A stretch of 64,000 bases of DNA from Alistipes finegoldii DSM 17242 (GCF_000265365.1 NC_018011.1:744001-808000), one strand, 5' to 3'; positions 1 to 8,286 are shown, counted from the stretch's first letter. Notes: generated by a model from the letters alone, not told the origin. Numbers and translations are program-made.

Positions 1-1
1 G

Positions 2-160
2 GCGACGAAATCGACATTCCTCTGGCGCTGCGACGAAAAATTCTCCGTCTCGATACGCCCGGCCGACAACCCGGGCTTCAAGTTCAATTACAACGACAGA
101 TCCGTCGAGTCGCAAACGACGAAATACTACCTGCCCTCAGACATAACAATGACCAGATAA
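2..160 (+). CDS. C-terminal end of a protein that begins before the window
   Basis: Frame 2 is open from the window edge to a TAA at 158-160 and encodes 52 residues ending in SDITMTR. Codon use matches the fimbrial gene that follows, and the short beta-rich, charged sequence would suit the tail of a secreted or surface protein, perhaps the preceding gene of a fimbrial operon. No domain can be named from so little sequence. A competing frame 1 is also open across this stretch but reads Arg- and Gln-rich, like a shadow frame. Confidence 0.4.
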   Translation, partial: ATKSTFLWRCDEKFSVSIRPADNPGFKFNYNDRSVESQTTKYYLPSDITMTR

Positions 161-294
161 CCTCAAATCGGCGTAGTTCAAAAAACAGAACGGCGCGTTC
201 ACTCCAGGACAGGGACGCAACTATGGGATTGTGCGGTACGGATGCGCAATGCGGGTGAAAGGCCCGCCGCCGATAATTTTTAAATTTCAGAACC

Positions 295-1557
295 ATGAAA
301 CATATTGCAAAAATCATTCTCACAGTGCTCCTGCTGCCCGGGCTCTCAGGATGCGAGCAGCCTTCGACATCCGACCCCAAGGAAGGGAACGAGGTATCCG
401 TCATGCTCGAAGTGCTGTCCGAGCAACTACACACTACCAGGGCGATTGCCGAAAGCGACATCGACGACGTGAACATCTTCATATACTCCGACACCGGAGG
501 GCTGAAGCAGCACATATACGCCTCGGGAGCTTCGCACAAAATAGACATCGCACCGGGGCGATACAGCATATACGTAGCAGCGAACATACATCAGGATATG
601 GGGGATTTATCCCTCACGAGGCTCCAGTCATATGCCATAACCGCCCCGACGGACGAAGGGACGCTGACAATGATCGGGTCGGACACCTTCACCATCGACG
701 GATCGGGACAGGTATTGCCGATCTCCCTGAAGCGCCATGCCGCGAAGATCGCCTACAACATCGCGGTAGACCCGGCCGCCGGAGACATCGAGATCTCGTC
801 CGTACAGTTATGCTCCATACCCGACAGGGAGTACCTGATAACGGATCTCACGGCACCGACAGAACCCGCATCCGGATTCCACGACTCCGAGATCCGCAAA
901 TTCCCCGACGGGAGCCAGCGCGCAAACGGGATATTCTATATGCTCACAAACCGTCAGGGCGACGTATCTTCCATAGCCTCGCAGGATCAGAAGAACCCCG
1001 ACAAAGCTCCGAAGTACGCATCCTATCTCTGCATCCGCGGCCGAAGCGGAGAGAACAAGGTCGTGGACTTCGTAGTTTACCTTGGGAGCAACATGACCAC
1101 GAATTTCGACGTGCTGCCCAACGAGGCGCACACCTACAACATCACGATCCTCAGCGACAGCGAAACAGACACCCGCATCACAAGCTACCTCTTCGAGTTT
1201 TACAGCTCATGGCCCCGGAGTCCCTATTGCATACCGGGTGACTACGGAGAATTCTCCGTGCGCAACGGAAACAGAAGCGACCACACCTTTACCGGGCAGC
1301 TCGAAGTGACGCAAGGCGACGCGGCGAGTTTCCGCTACGGCGACGGCGGAGCCTGGCACGAGGGAGCCCTGCACGACGTATACATCCCGGCAAAGAGCGA
1401 CGCCAGGGGCGACATGGAATACACCCCCGCACTGATAAAAAAGGGCGTAAACCAGACGCTCGCATACAGGCTGACGATTACAGACGAGCAGGGGGGGGGA
1501 AGCAATACGGTTCGAAACTGGCCGATATCGCATCATCCGAGTTTGACAAGCAACTAA
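295..1557 (+). CDS. FimB/Mfa2-type fimbrial lipoprotein, 3' end replaced
   Basis: The product starts with a lipoprotein signal peptide (MKHIAKIILTVLLLPGLSGC, Cys20 as the lipidation site), so it should be anchored in the outer membrane. The sequence TTRAIAESDIDDVNIFIY near residues 42-60 and the later beta-rich region resemble the FimB/Mfa2 or DUF4906 families, which anchor or regulate fimbriae in Bacteroidales. From about residue 400 the frame runs through a 9-G tract (1491-1499) and then out of frame into an IS110 transposase fragment, so the last ~20 residues are not native and the real C-terminus is lost. Start chosen for the signal peptide. Family moderately sure, truncation very sure. 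Confidence 0.75.
   Translation: MKHIAKIILTVLLLPGLSGCEQPSTSDPKEGNEVSVMLEVLSEQLHTTRAIAESDIDDVNIFIYSDTGGLKQHIYASGASHKIDIAPGRYSIYVAANIHQDMGDLSLTRLQSYAITAPTDEGTLTMIGSDTFTIDGSGQVLPISLKRHAAKIAYNIAVDPAAGDIEISSVQLCSIPDREYLITDLTAPTEPASGFHDSEIRKFPDGSQRANGIFYMLTNRQGDVSSIASQDQKNPDKAPKYASYLCIRGRSGENKVVDFVVYLGSNMTTNFDVLPNEAHTYNITILSDSETDTRITSYLFEFYSSWPRSPYCIPGDYGEFSVRNGNRSDHTFTGQLEVTQGDAASFRYGDGGAWHEGALHDVYIPAKSDARGDMEYTPALIKKGVNQTLAYRLTITDEQGGGSNTVRNWPISHHPSLTSN
1491..1499 (+). repeat. 9-G homopolymer at a gene/IS junction
   Basis: Nine consecutive G residues sit exactly where fimbrial coding sequence gives way to the IS110 fragment. A second 9-G run lies at 61188-61196, also at a frameshift. It could be a true slippery tract, a scar, or a base-calling error. 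Confidence 0.9.
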
Positions 1558-1904
1558 AAGCCCTGACATCTATCAGAGGGATCGGAATCACGCTCGCTAC
1601 GGCACTGATCCTTACAACCGGAGGATTTACCTTCTTCGACAATGCAAAGCAACTGTCACGCTTCATCGGAATATGTCCCACCTATCAACAATCCGGAACA
1701 TCCGTAAATATCAAAGGACATATAAACCGAAATGGCGATGAACACTTGCGATCCTTGCTCTATGTCGCCTCGTGGACTGCCTTGCGTTACAATGCGGCTT
1801 GTCGGGAATGCTATATCCGATTAAAGGCCAACGGAAAACCGTCCAAAGTCGCCCTGATCGCTGTGGCTAACAAACCCCTCAGAATTAAATTTTACTTTTT
1901 CTAA
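1500..1904 (+). pseudogene. IS110-family transposase, C-terminal fragment
   Basis: The frame from 1500 encodes LTSIRGIGITLATALILTT and then TSVNIKGHINRNGDEHLRS, the C-terminal half of an IS110 (transposase_20) recombinase. It is closely similar to the intact copy at 41717-42685 (LLTTIKGIGITLATALIITT; TSVNIKGHINRNGDAYTRG). The N-terminal DEDD catalytic half is missing, and homology also stops after VANK (about 1874), where an unrelated AT-rich tail runs to TAA. It is an inactive remnant truncated at both ends, marking two successive rearrangements. Confidence 0.85.
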
Positions 1905-1990
1905 TAAATTTAACAAACTATATTCCAGCGGATTTTACACATGTTCAAAGAGTTGCAACTTGCCATTATCGAGAGTTATTGCGATTTCGC

Positions 1991-2010
1991 GTGTTCCACC
2001 TGTGTTCCAC
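1991..2010. repeat. Candidate left attachment repeat
   Basis: A doubled TGTTCCAC motif (10-nt period) matches 16 of 20 positions with a doubled TGTACCAC motif at 12522-12541. The two enclose the integrase/excisionase block at 4.6-6.9 kb and each is followed about 35 nt later by GC-rich dyad sequence, as imperfect element ends might be. No experimental support; weak call. Confidence 0.3.
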
Positions 2011-2045
2011 GCGCCGTCCGCCTACCCAATCAAAATTGAAAAGTG

Positions 2046-2075
2046 AATCCCCGACATTTGCGGATGTCGGGGATT
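2046..2075 (-). terminator. Terminator of the zeta-kinase operon
   Basis: A perfect 12-bp stem (AATCCCCGACAT with its complement, 6-nt loop) lies just past the stop at 2104. On the minus strand it is followed by a T-rich stretch. Confidence 0.75.
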
Positions 2076-2103
2076 ATTCATTCGGACAACCGACCCAAAA
2101 TTT

Positions 2104-2262
2104 CTATTTCAGATCACGGGCCTTGATGCGCACGACCTTTCCGTCGCGCACGACGACCAGTTCTCCGTCCTCCTTCTTGGTCTTTTCAATCAGACGCTTT
2201 TGGGCAAGCAAAATGCCTGCATCGATTTTCTCCTGCATTTGCTTAATCTCAATCTCGCTCAT
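2104..2262 (-). CDS. Small charged protein, possible antitoxin partner
   Basis: A 52-residue ORF (starts MSEIEIKQMQEKIDAG, ends VVRIKARDLK) reads on the minus strand and overlaps the end of the upstream zeta-type kinase gene by 14 nt, so the two are almost certainly co-translated. The N-terminal half looks helical and amphipathic; the second half is a beta-like DGELVVVRDGKVVRIKA. No named family is recognised. By position it is the candidate partner or antitoxin of the kinase, but unlike classical epsilon-zeta modules it lies downstream of the toxin-like gene. Function is inferred from context only. Confidence 0.7.
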   Translation of the reverse strand: MSEIEIKQMQEKIDAGILLAQKRLIEKTKKEDGELVVVRDGKVVRIKARDLK

Positions 2263-2827
2263 AGCCTACGATCTTTTGATAAGATAACGGATCGACAATC
2301 TCTTTTATTTCATCCTTGACACCCCAAGCAACCTTGTGAATACCATCGGCAACACTATTATCATAGATTATCCAATAGTCACAAATCGGGGTATAGAGGG
2401 TCGTTAAATTCTTGATGCCGTTCGCATAACGCCGCCGAATCACATCCGACGGAATATTGTGCCCGCCCTCGCTTACTCGTGTTGCAACACGCTCGATAGC
2501 CTGTTCGGGTGTCGGCAACCAAAAGTATAGCAATGTCACAAAATAGCCTTTCGCCTGCGCCCGCTCCACGAATTTCACATAGGAACGGGTCGCCAACGTC
2601 GTTTCAAACGCAAAATCCTCGCCTTCGGACAAAAGATCATCCATTCGTTGCAGCATCAACCGTCCTGCCTCGATCGCAACGCTTTCGGGATTGAACGGCG
2701 ACAGTCCCTTTGCTATTTCGTCGGCATTGACGAACTCCCGGCATCCCAACATTTCAGGCAACACGGTATAGGATGCAGTCGTTTTCCCTGCACCGTTGCA
2801 ACCCGCTATGATATAGAGTTTCGGCAT
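2249..2827 (-). CDS. Zeta-toxin-like P-loop kinase
   Basis: The product (192 aa from the chosen ATG) begins MPKLYIIAGCNGAGKTT, a P-loop at residues 9-17, followed by EFVNADEIAKG and FAFETTLATRSY, the arrangement of zeta toxin/AAA_33 kinases. Zeta toxins phosphorylate UDP-N-acetylglucosamine and block cell wall synthesis; whether this one does is not shown. The start at 2827 is preferred because the P-loop follows at once and a TACCTTTG promoter box lies 10 nt upstream (2837-2844); 32 residues of upstream open frame run through that promoter and are probably not translated. A 52-aa gene overlaps its 3' end. Confidence 0.85.
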   Translation of the reverse strand: MPKLYIIAGCNGAGKTTASYTVLPEMLGCREFVNADEIAKGLSPFNPESVAIEAGRLMLQRMDDLLSEGEDFAFETTLATRSYVKFVERAQAKGYFVTLLYFWLPTPEQAIERVATRVSEGGHNIPSDVIRRRYANGIKNLTTLYTPICDYWIIYDNSVADGIHKVAWGVKDEIKEIVDPLSYQKIVGYERD

Positions 2828-2836
2828 ACTTCGTAA

Positions 2837-2909
2837 CAAAGGTACGAACAAGCCGCGCACAAAAGCAAATTTTATTTGCGTTTTGTCGGGGCGGAGTACC
2901 TTCGACAAA
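2837..2909 (-). promoter_or_regulatory. Promoter and hairpin element of the zeta-kinase operon
   Basis: On the minus strand a Bacteroidetes -7 box TACCTTTG (2837-2844) and a -33 TTTG (2866-2869) are 21 nt apart. Upstream lies a perfect 7-bp inverted repeat, TTTGTCG/CGACAAA (2882-2888 and 2903-2909), enclosing GCGGAGTACCTT. Nearly the same loop sequence with different stem arms lies upstream of the AbiEii operon (59741-59770). Confidence 0.6.
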
Positions 2910-2984
2910 GTCAAAGGCAACTATTTCAGATGACTTACGACCAAATACCAGTCTATAAAAATCACATTATACCGAGCAGCGACA

Positions 2985-4136
2985 TTAAAAATCCGGATTT
3001 TTCCCATATAATTTATTTATCCACATGGCAAATAATCGGTCGGTTACAGAAAAAACCTTGTTAATTTCGGTGATAAGATCCTTTTCGAGTAGTTTCTTTG
3101 CGGCCGACTGTACCGAACTGGCCGAAGTAAGACTGTGCCGTTTGATGAAATCGGCAGATGTAATACGCTCGGCTTCGCCCTCCTTGGCGATGGCATAAAG
3201 CAACTCCTTCTGCTTTTCAGGAACGTTCGACAAAATCTCCCGGAAAATCGTATCGTTCGAAGCAATCATATTATCGATGGCAGCCCGGATCGTCTCCAAC
3301 GTACATTCGTCGCCTTCGGGCGTATCGGCAAACGATTCGTTGAAGGTCTTTTGGATATAGTAGGTGTGCCCCTGAAAAAGTGCATAAACCTTTTCCACAT
3401 CGATGGCGGCTATCGAACGGTTGCGCCGCTCGAAATGCCCGACGATAAACGGAATGTAAATCTCCGCAGGAATGGCTTTCAGCTCCAACATGTCGGCACT
3501 ATGGTAGAACGGCCGGGCGGCTGATGCAAACATCTCCTGCATCATGTGGCGTTCGCTCCCGGCAAAGATAAAATGGCTGTTCTCCGACCTTTGGATGTGA
3601 GTCCGCAACAAAGCCTCTATGTTCTTCTCCGGATATTTGGCAATTTGCTGGAACTCATCGATCGCTACGATGCAAGGCTTGTCCGCATGAGACAAATATT
3701 GGAAAATCTCATCGAGCGTATATTCGGGCCGCTCGATATCTCCCAACTCCACATTGAAAGTGGGAAGATTGGTGATGGGGTCGAACCCGAATTTCCCGCT
3801 GATGGACTTAATCGTCTGAATGAAAAGAGTCGCCATTTTACGACTGCGAGGCAGGAGTGTTTCGTAAATCTCCCGGCCGAGCAGATAGGTAAATTCGCGG
3901 AGGCTCGACGTATGCAGAATATCGATGAAAAAAGTATAGTACTCCTTACCGATTCCCGGTTTGTCGTAACAGAACTGAATCAGTCCTGTTTTACCCATAC
4001 GGCGCGGTGAAATGACAACCAAATTATTGCCGTTGGTAATCGACTTGACAAGCCGGGCTGACTCGCTTACCCGATCGCAAAAATACTCCGGAGCGATCTT
4101 TCCGGTCACGATGAATGGATTTATAATCTTCGCCAT
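2985..4136 (-). CDS. AAA/STAND-like ATPase with C-terminal winged helix
   Basis: A 383-residue ATPase of the type annotated 'ATP-binding protein' or 'AAA-like domain' in Bacteroidales. From the ATG at 4136 (MAKIINPFIV) it has Walker A PRRMGKT near residues 44-50, Walker B CIVAIDEFQQ near 152-160, a sensor-like strand HFIFAGSERHMM near 190, and a C-terminal helical region (EKQKELLYAIAKEG..., from about 300) that looks like a winged helix. Sixteen upstream codons in the same frame are ignored because MAKI fits family starts. Such proteins are often carried by mobile elements; some STAND-like relatives act in defence or regulation. No partner gene is adjacent. Function unknown. Confidence 0.75.
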   Translation of the reverse strand: MAKIINPFIVTGKIAPEYFCDRVSESARLVKSITNGNNLVVISPRRMGKTGLIQFCYDKPGIGKEYYTFFIDILHTSSLREFTYLLGREIYETLLPRSRKMATLFIQTIKSISGKFGFDPITNLPTFNVELGDIERPEYTLDEIFQYLSHADKPCIVAIDEFQQIAKYPEKNIEALLRTHIQRSENSHFIFAGSERHMMQEMFASAARPFYHSADMLELKAIPAEIYIPFIVGHFERRNRSIAAIDVEKVYALFQGHTYYIQKTFNESFADTPEGDECTLETIRAAIDNMIASNDTIFREILSNVPEKQKELLYAIAKEGEAERITSADFIKRHSLTSASSVQSAAKKLLEKDLITEINKVFSVTDRLFAMWINKLYGKNPDF

Positions 4137-4385
4137 AGGAATATCATTTTTTGCAAAAATAATTATTTTATTCAAATTATGCAAATCGAATAATTATTTA
4201 AGCGCCCCCTCGCCGACATAAAAGCCAATTTTATCCACAAATTGCAATTATTTTCATCCAAAATCAAAATTGACACATCCGAATCATTCAGATTCAACGG
4301 CAAATTCAGAACACATAACTATCTGTATCTATTGTGATTAAGCGATATCTAATTTCAAAATTCAAGATACAAAATTTTAAAATAC

Positions 4386-4416
4386 TTGGAATCCCTTAAT
4401 TGCCGTTCTATTTTTG
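4386..4416 (+). promoter_or_regulatory. Possible integrase promoter
   Basis: TTGG near 4386 and TATTTTTG (4409-4416) are spaced like a Bacteroidetes sigma-ABfr promoter, 166 nt before the integrase ATG. The rest of the 445-nt gap 4137-4581 is AT-rich and shows no gene. Confidence 0.4.
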
Positions 4417-4581
4417 CAATGCCACGTGCGAGTTATTCTGTAATCGTATAATTGGAATCGATAATCCCGCGTATACGGTTAGTGCTGAGATAGTTGTTGC
4501 CATTCTATTGCAAGTAACTCATAACTCGTAACGCAATGTCGGTGGCGCAATCATCTTTTTATTAACACGAATGCAGATAGA

Positions 4582-5856
4582 ATGGCACATTCCATCCGAT
4601 TTCCCCGTCGTCACGACAAAGCCGACCGCAACGGACGTTACGCCGTCAGGCTGTGTATCACCAAAAACAAGCGGCGCAAATACATCGCGCTCGATCTCTA
4701 CGCCGATCCCGCATATTGGGACGAGGCCGGTGAGCAATTCATCATCCTGCGCAACCTGAAAGGAGCCGAGCAGAAGGCCGAGAATAAACAACGCGAAGCC
4801 GACAATGCGCTGCTGGCGAAGTACAAGGTTCGCGCCCGCGAGATCGTCGAACGTTTCGAAATAGAGGGTATCGACTGGACGCTGAACCAGTTCGAGGACG
4901 CCTTTCTGAATACCTCCAAACAGGGAAAGTTCAACGCCTATTTCACCGACCGTATCGCGGAACTGCACGCGACGGGACATATCGGCAATTCCCAAACCTA
5001 TAAGCAGACGCAGGACATGTTGAGAAGCTATGACCGGAAGCTGGATCAACGGCTCTTTTCCGACATCGACCTGCGTTATGTCCGGGGATTCGATATGTTT
5101 CTTCAAAAGCGGGGCTGTTGCGGCAACACGCGCAAATTCTATTTCAAGGCGTTACGGGCCATTCTGAACCGGGCCAATGCGGAGGGCGTCGGCTCGGTGG
5201 CAACCTATCCGTTCGGACGGGGCGGATTCGAGGTCTCCAAACTCGAAGAGGCGACCGCCAAACGCTACCTGCCTGCCGCCAAGTTATCGAAACTCAAAAG
5301 CAGCACGGCCAGCAATCCGCAATGCGAATACGCCCGCAAGCTGTTTCTATTCTCCTATTATTGTTACGGCATTTCGTTCATCGACATGGCGATGCTCACG
5401 GCCGCCCATATTAAACAAATGGAGGACGGCGACTATATCGTTTACAAGCGGCAAAAGATCAAACGGCAGAAAGGTGTCAAACCGATTTCGATCAAGATCA
5501 CGCCTGCGATCCGGCAACTGATCGGAAGCCTGCAAGCGGCCTCGCCGACCGTGGACGATTTTCTGCTGCCGATCGTCACCCGCTCCGGCTATACGGGCGA
5601 GCGGCTCTACATGCACATTCGAACCCGTTACAGCAAGTATCAGAAATACCTGCGCCTGCTCGCCGAGGAGCTCGGAATTGATTTCCACCTGACGAGCTAC
5701 GTCTCCCGCCATACGGCGGCCATGACCTTGCAGCGCAACAACATCCCACGCGAGGTGATTTCACAGATGCTCGGCCATGCCGATCTGGAAACCACGAACA
5801 TATACCTCGACAGCTTCGACAACAGAGTGATCAACGAGGCGGCGAAAGTTCTCTAA
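4582..5856 (+). CDS. Tyrosine recombinase (integrase)
   Basis: A 424-residue phage-type integrase that should catalyse integration and excision of the element it lies on. An SAM-like core-binding domain covers roughly residues 105-200 and a C-terminal catalytic domain 230-420. Visible catalytic positions are Arg in SYVSRHTAA, His in LGHADLETTNIYLDSF and the Tyr nucleophile in the same motif. The first catalytic Arg is replaced: KLFLFSYYCYGISFIDMA has Ser where another integrase in this window has GLRVVD. The CTnDOT integrase IntDOT is known to have Ser at this position too, so the enzyme may still be active. The start at 4582 gives MAHSIRFPRRHDKAD; an overlapping ATG at 4571 is in another frame. 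Confidence 0.9.
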   Translation: MAHSIRFPRRHDKADRNGRYAVRLCITKNKRRKYIALDLYADPAYWDEAGEQFIILRNLKGAEQKAENKQREADNALLAKYKVRAREIVERFEIEGIDWTLNQFEDAFLNTSKQGKFNAYFTDRIAELHATGHIGNSQTYKQTQDMLRSYDRKLDQRLFSDIDLRYVRGFDMFLQKRGCCGNTRKFYFKALRAILNRANAEGVGSVATYPFGRGGFEVSKLEEATAKRYLPAAKLSKLKSSTASNPQCEYARKLFLFSYYCYGISFIDMAMLTAAHIKQMEDGDYIVYKRQKIKRQKGVKPISIKITPAIRQLIGSLQAASPTVDDFLLPIVTRSGYTGERLYMHIRTRYSKYQKYLRLLAEELGIDFHLTSYVSRHTAAMTLQRNNIPREVISQMLGHADLETTNIYLDSFDNRVINEAAKVL

Positions 5857-5929
5857 CGGCCATCACGGTTTAATTCTGCTCGCCTTTTTACGCTATTAGC
5901 ACAAATATACGATTTAAAATCAACCGAAT

Positions 5930-6451
5930 ATGTATTTTTTCCAATCATCGCCTGTCAGTTATAAAAGGTTCATCAAACGGTTCCCCACCGAAAATAGTCT
6001 TATAAAACTGTACGCCAAGACTTGTGTTGATTTTGATATTGAATCAAAGCCCAAAAAGCGACGATGCCCGCATTGCGGCAGCTGTCAAAACGGCCCTTTC
6101 AGAAAGAATAATGAAAAATTACGCTTATGTAAAAGATGCGGAAGGACTTTCTCTATATTCAGAAATAGCATCTTCGACAAATCCAAGGCCGATTTCCGAA
6201 TTTGGATGTATATAGGCTATTGTATGTTCTACTACCACCACGTCTATTTTAATGTGGACAAAATTTCTCGAACACAAATAATCCGAGAAACTCATGCACC
6301 CTCAAACGCTACGATCTATCATATATACGATGTCCTGTACAAATTATTCAAGAGCCAAAACAAGGTCGATATGCTACTAATATTCAACATATTCCTGCCA
6401 TTTATGAAGATTTTCCACAACATGAACCCATATAGGAAAAAAGAACATTAG
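5930..6451 (+). CDS. Zinc-ribbon protein like the N-terminus of IS1595-type transposases
   Basis: A 173-residue basic protein with four cysteines as CPHCGS...CKRCGR (about residues 46-75) followed by a segment rich in aromatic residues (FRIWMYIGYCMFYYHHVY). This order resembles the zinc-ribbon start of IS1595/ISXO2-type transposases, but the DDE catalytic domain is absent: the ORF ends normally before a strong terminator. It may be a truncated transposase or an independent DNA-binding protein. The gene is much richer in A+T than the integrase before it, suggesting a separate origin. No inverted repeats were seen around it. Confidence 0.6.
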   Translation: MYFFQSSPVSYKRFIKRFPTENSLIKLYAKTCVDFDIESKPKKRRCPHCGSCQNGPFRKNNEKLRLCKRCGRTFSIFRNSIFDKSKADFRIWMYIGYCMFYYHHVYFNVDKISRTQIIRETHAPSNATIYHIYDVLYKLFKSQNKVDMLLIFNIFLPFMKIFHNMNPYRKKEH

Positions 6452-6478
6452 ATAATCCGCTGTTAAACAGCGGATTAT
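6452..6478 (+). terminator. Rho-independent-type terminator
   Basis: ATAATCCGCTGTT pairs with its complement across a very short loop directly after the stop codon and is followed by T-rich sequence. It closes the zinc-ribbon gene. Confidence 0.8.
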
Positions 6479-6548
6479 TTCTATTAAGAGCTATTAAATA
6501 GTTCGGCCGGTAAATTAGGTTGTAAACTTTTAAATTATTTACAAGAAT

Positions 6549-6887
6549 ATGAATAACATTACCGACGACACTCCGATCGCCATGCTGACGGTGGGACAAT
6601 TGAAAGAGATCTTATCAATCGACAAAATTATGGGGCATCTAACTCCGAGCCGCGCTCCGGACAAAGAGGTGCTGACAGCCGCCGACGTTGCCCGGCTTAC
6701 AGGGTACAGTATCTCTACGGTCTATAAGCTCACAAGTGAACGAAAGATACCGTTCCACAAACCGGAGCATAAAGGCCGCAAACTTTACTTTAACCGTGAG
6801 GAGATTCTCGACTGGTTGCAGAGCGAATCACACCCGACGATCGAACAGGAAAACATCCGGAAAATAAAACAATTAAAAAAACATTAG
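6549..6887 (+). CDS. Excisionase-like helix-turn-helix protein
   Basis: A 112-residue protein whose middle reads VLTAADVARLTGYSISTVYK followed by KGRKLYFNREEILDWLQS: the MerR/HTH_17 fold of recombination directionality factors carried by Bacteroidetes integrative elements. It should bind the element's attachment DNA and bias the upstream integrase towards excision, or regulate the downstream genes. The stop is followed two bases later by the next gene, so it heads a three-gene operon (6549-8231). The first 40 residues are a family-variable extension. Assignment rests on the HTH_17 pattern. Confidence 0.8.
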   Translation: MNNITDDTPIAMLTVGQLKEILSIDKIMGHLTPSRAPDKEVLTAADVARLTGYSISTVYKLTSERKIPFHKPEHKGRKLYFNREEILDWLQSESHPTIEQENIRKIKQLKKH

Positions 6888-6889
6888 TC

Positions 6890-7261
6890 ATGAAAAATGA
6901 AAAAACAACGACCAAGCCCGCATTCGACCCGGAGGTTCCGCCCCGTGAAGGGTTCATCTTCTACCGTACCTTTTATGAAGCGCTGGCCTCGATGAAGAAC
7001 AGGGCAAGATTACATCTCTATGATGTGATTATGAGATACGCCCTCTATGGCGAGGAACCGACGGATCTCAACGGGGAGCAGATGCGAACCTTCATACTGA
7101 TCCGTCCCCAGCTGGATGCCAACGAACGGAAACGGCAAGCAAAGTACAAAAAGAAGGCAATCAAAAAGAATAACGACGAAGAACTCAACGAATTTTTCAC
7201 AAAAACCGAAGACGAAGAAAATGACAATCTACGAATACTCAACGATATACAATATGAATAG
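6890..7261 (+). CDS. DUF6291-type replication-associated protein
   Basis: A 123-residue protein with FIFYRTFYEALASMKNRARL, then YALYGEEPTDLNGEQMRTF and a Lys-rich linker (KYKKKAIKKNN). This is the DUF6291 pattern seen next to primase-like genes of Bacteroidales prophages and integrative elements. Its role is unknown; a helper in element replication is the usual inference. It begins 3 nt after the excisionase-like gene, and its stop overlaps the next ATG (ATGAATAG), so translation is probably coupled. Confidence 0.7.
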   Translation: MKNEKTTTKPAFDPEVPPREGFIFYRTFYEALASMKNRARLHLYDVIMRYALYGEEPTDLNGEQMRTFILIRPQLDANERKRQAKYKKKAIKKNNDEELNEFFTKTEDEENDNLRILNDIQYE

Positions 7262-8231
7262 GTCGCTCCTAAAAGATAATTCTAACATGAAAGAAAACGA
7301 ATATGACAATGGGTACATAGAAAGGCAAACAGTCAGTTCGAATCCCCCGGAACTCCCTCAGATCAGGGTCTCCGTGTTCGAGAACTACTTCGCACAGAAA
7401 CCACTCGGCGATGTTGACCTGATAAAGTGGTGTAAGACTGCCAAATTCAAGGAGCAGGTTATCGCGTTCCGCACGACCTCCAACGAGAAGGTTCGCCAAC
7501 GAATTAAACGCAACCTGCCGTGCATCACTCCCAGCGGGATATTCAAGACTCGGAGCCGTGACGGGCTGGTTCAGCACACCGGGTTCATATGCATCGACAT
7601 CGACCACAAGGACAACGGCGTATTCGGGCCGGAGTGGTTCGATAAGAAGAGACTCGTCGCCAAGACCTTCGACAGCTTGTTGTGTGCAAGTATGTCGATC
7701 AGCGGGAATGGCTTGTACCTGATTTTCCGCATCGCTCACCCGGACATGCACCTGGCACAGTTCGACGCTCTGGTTCGGGAGATCTACGAGAAAACGGGAC
7801 TCGTCGCCGACCAAGGGTGTTGCGATGTCTGCCGCTTGCGGGGAGCCAGTTACGATGCCTATCCATACATCAATCCGCACGCGAAGCCTTATCGGGGCGT
7901 GCTGAAAGAAAGAACCGCAAGGGCCAAAGTCCGGACGGCCCGGGAAAAGAAGCTGCTCGATGAAAAGGTCTATAAATTAATCCAGAAAATCCGTGAAGAG
8001 AAGAAGGATATCACCGACGACTATCACGACTGGTATTGCATCGGATGCGCCTTGGCACACGAATACGGCAAGGAGGAGGGGCTGCGGCTATTTCATCTGG
8101 TCAGCATGCACTCCAAGAAGTATTACCCGACCGACTGCGACGAGCAGTTCGCCAAATGTCTGCGGAGCCGGAAAATCGGGATCGAGACCTTCTTATGGAT
8201 TTGCAAGAAACACGGGGTGACGTTCAAGTAG
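7254..8231 (+). CDS. BT4734/VirE-N and PriCT-type replication protein
   Basis: A 325-residue protein with an N-terminal BT4734-like (VirE N-terminal) domain, including the acidic motif GFICIDIDHKDN and the strand SISGNGLYLIFRI, and a C-terminal PriCT-like helical region (YHDWYCIGCALAHEYGKEEG...). Proteins of this type serve as primase or replication initiators of Bacteroidales mobile elements. The start at 7254 is chosen because its ATG overlaps the preceding stop by 8 nt; an in-frame ATG at 7287 is a fallback, and the open frame upstream of 7254 overlaps the DUF6291 gene and is not used. No C-terminal helicase is fused, unlike longer family members. Confidence 0.75.
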   Translation: MNRSLLKDNSNMKENEYDNGYIERQTVSSNPPELPQIRVSVFENYFAQKPLGDVDLIKWCKTAKFKEQVIAFRTTSNEKVRQRIKRNLPCITPSGIFKTRSRDGLVQHTGFICIDIDHKDNGVFGPEWFDKKRLVAKTFDSLLCASMSISGNGLYLIFRIAHPDMHLAQFDALVREIYEKTGLVADQGCCDVCRLRGASYDAYPYINPHAKPYRGVLKERTARAKVRTAREKKLLDEKVYKLIQKIREEKKDITDDYHDWYCIGCALAHEYGKEEGLRLFHLVSMHSKKYYPTDCDEQFAKCLRSRKIGIETFLWICKKHGVTFK

Positions 8232-8250
8232 CCCGCCGTCCCGCACGCCG

Positions 8251-8286
8251 AGCCGGAACCTTTTCGAGGGGTTTCGGCTTTTTTTT
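8251..8286 (+). terminator. Rho-independent terminator
   Basis: AGCCGGAACC pairs with GGTTTCGGCT (one G-T pair), followed directly by eight T residues. It ends the 6549-8231 operon. Confidence 0.9.
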
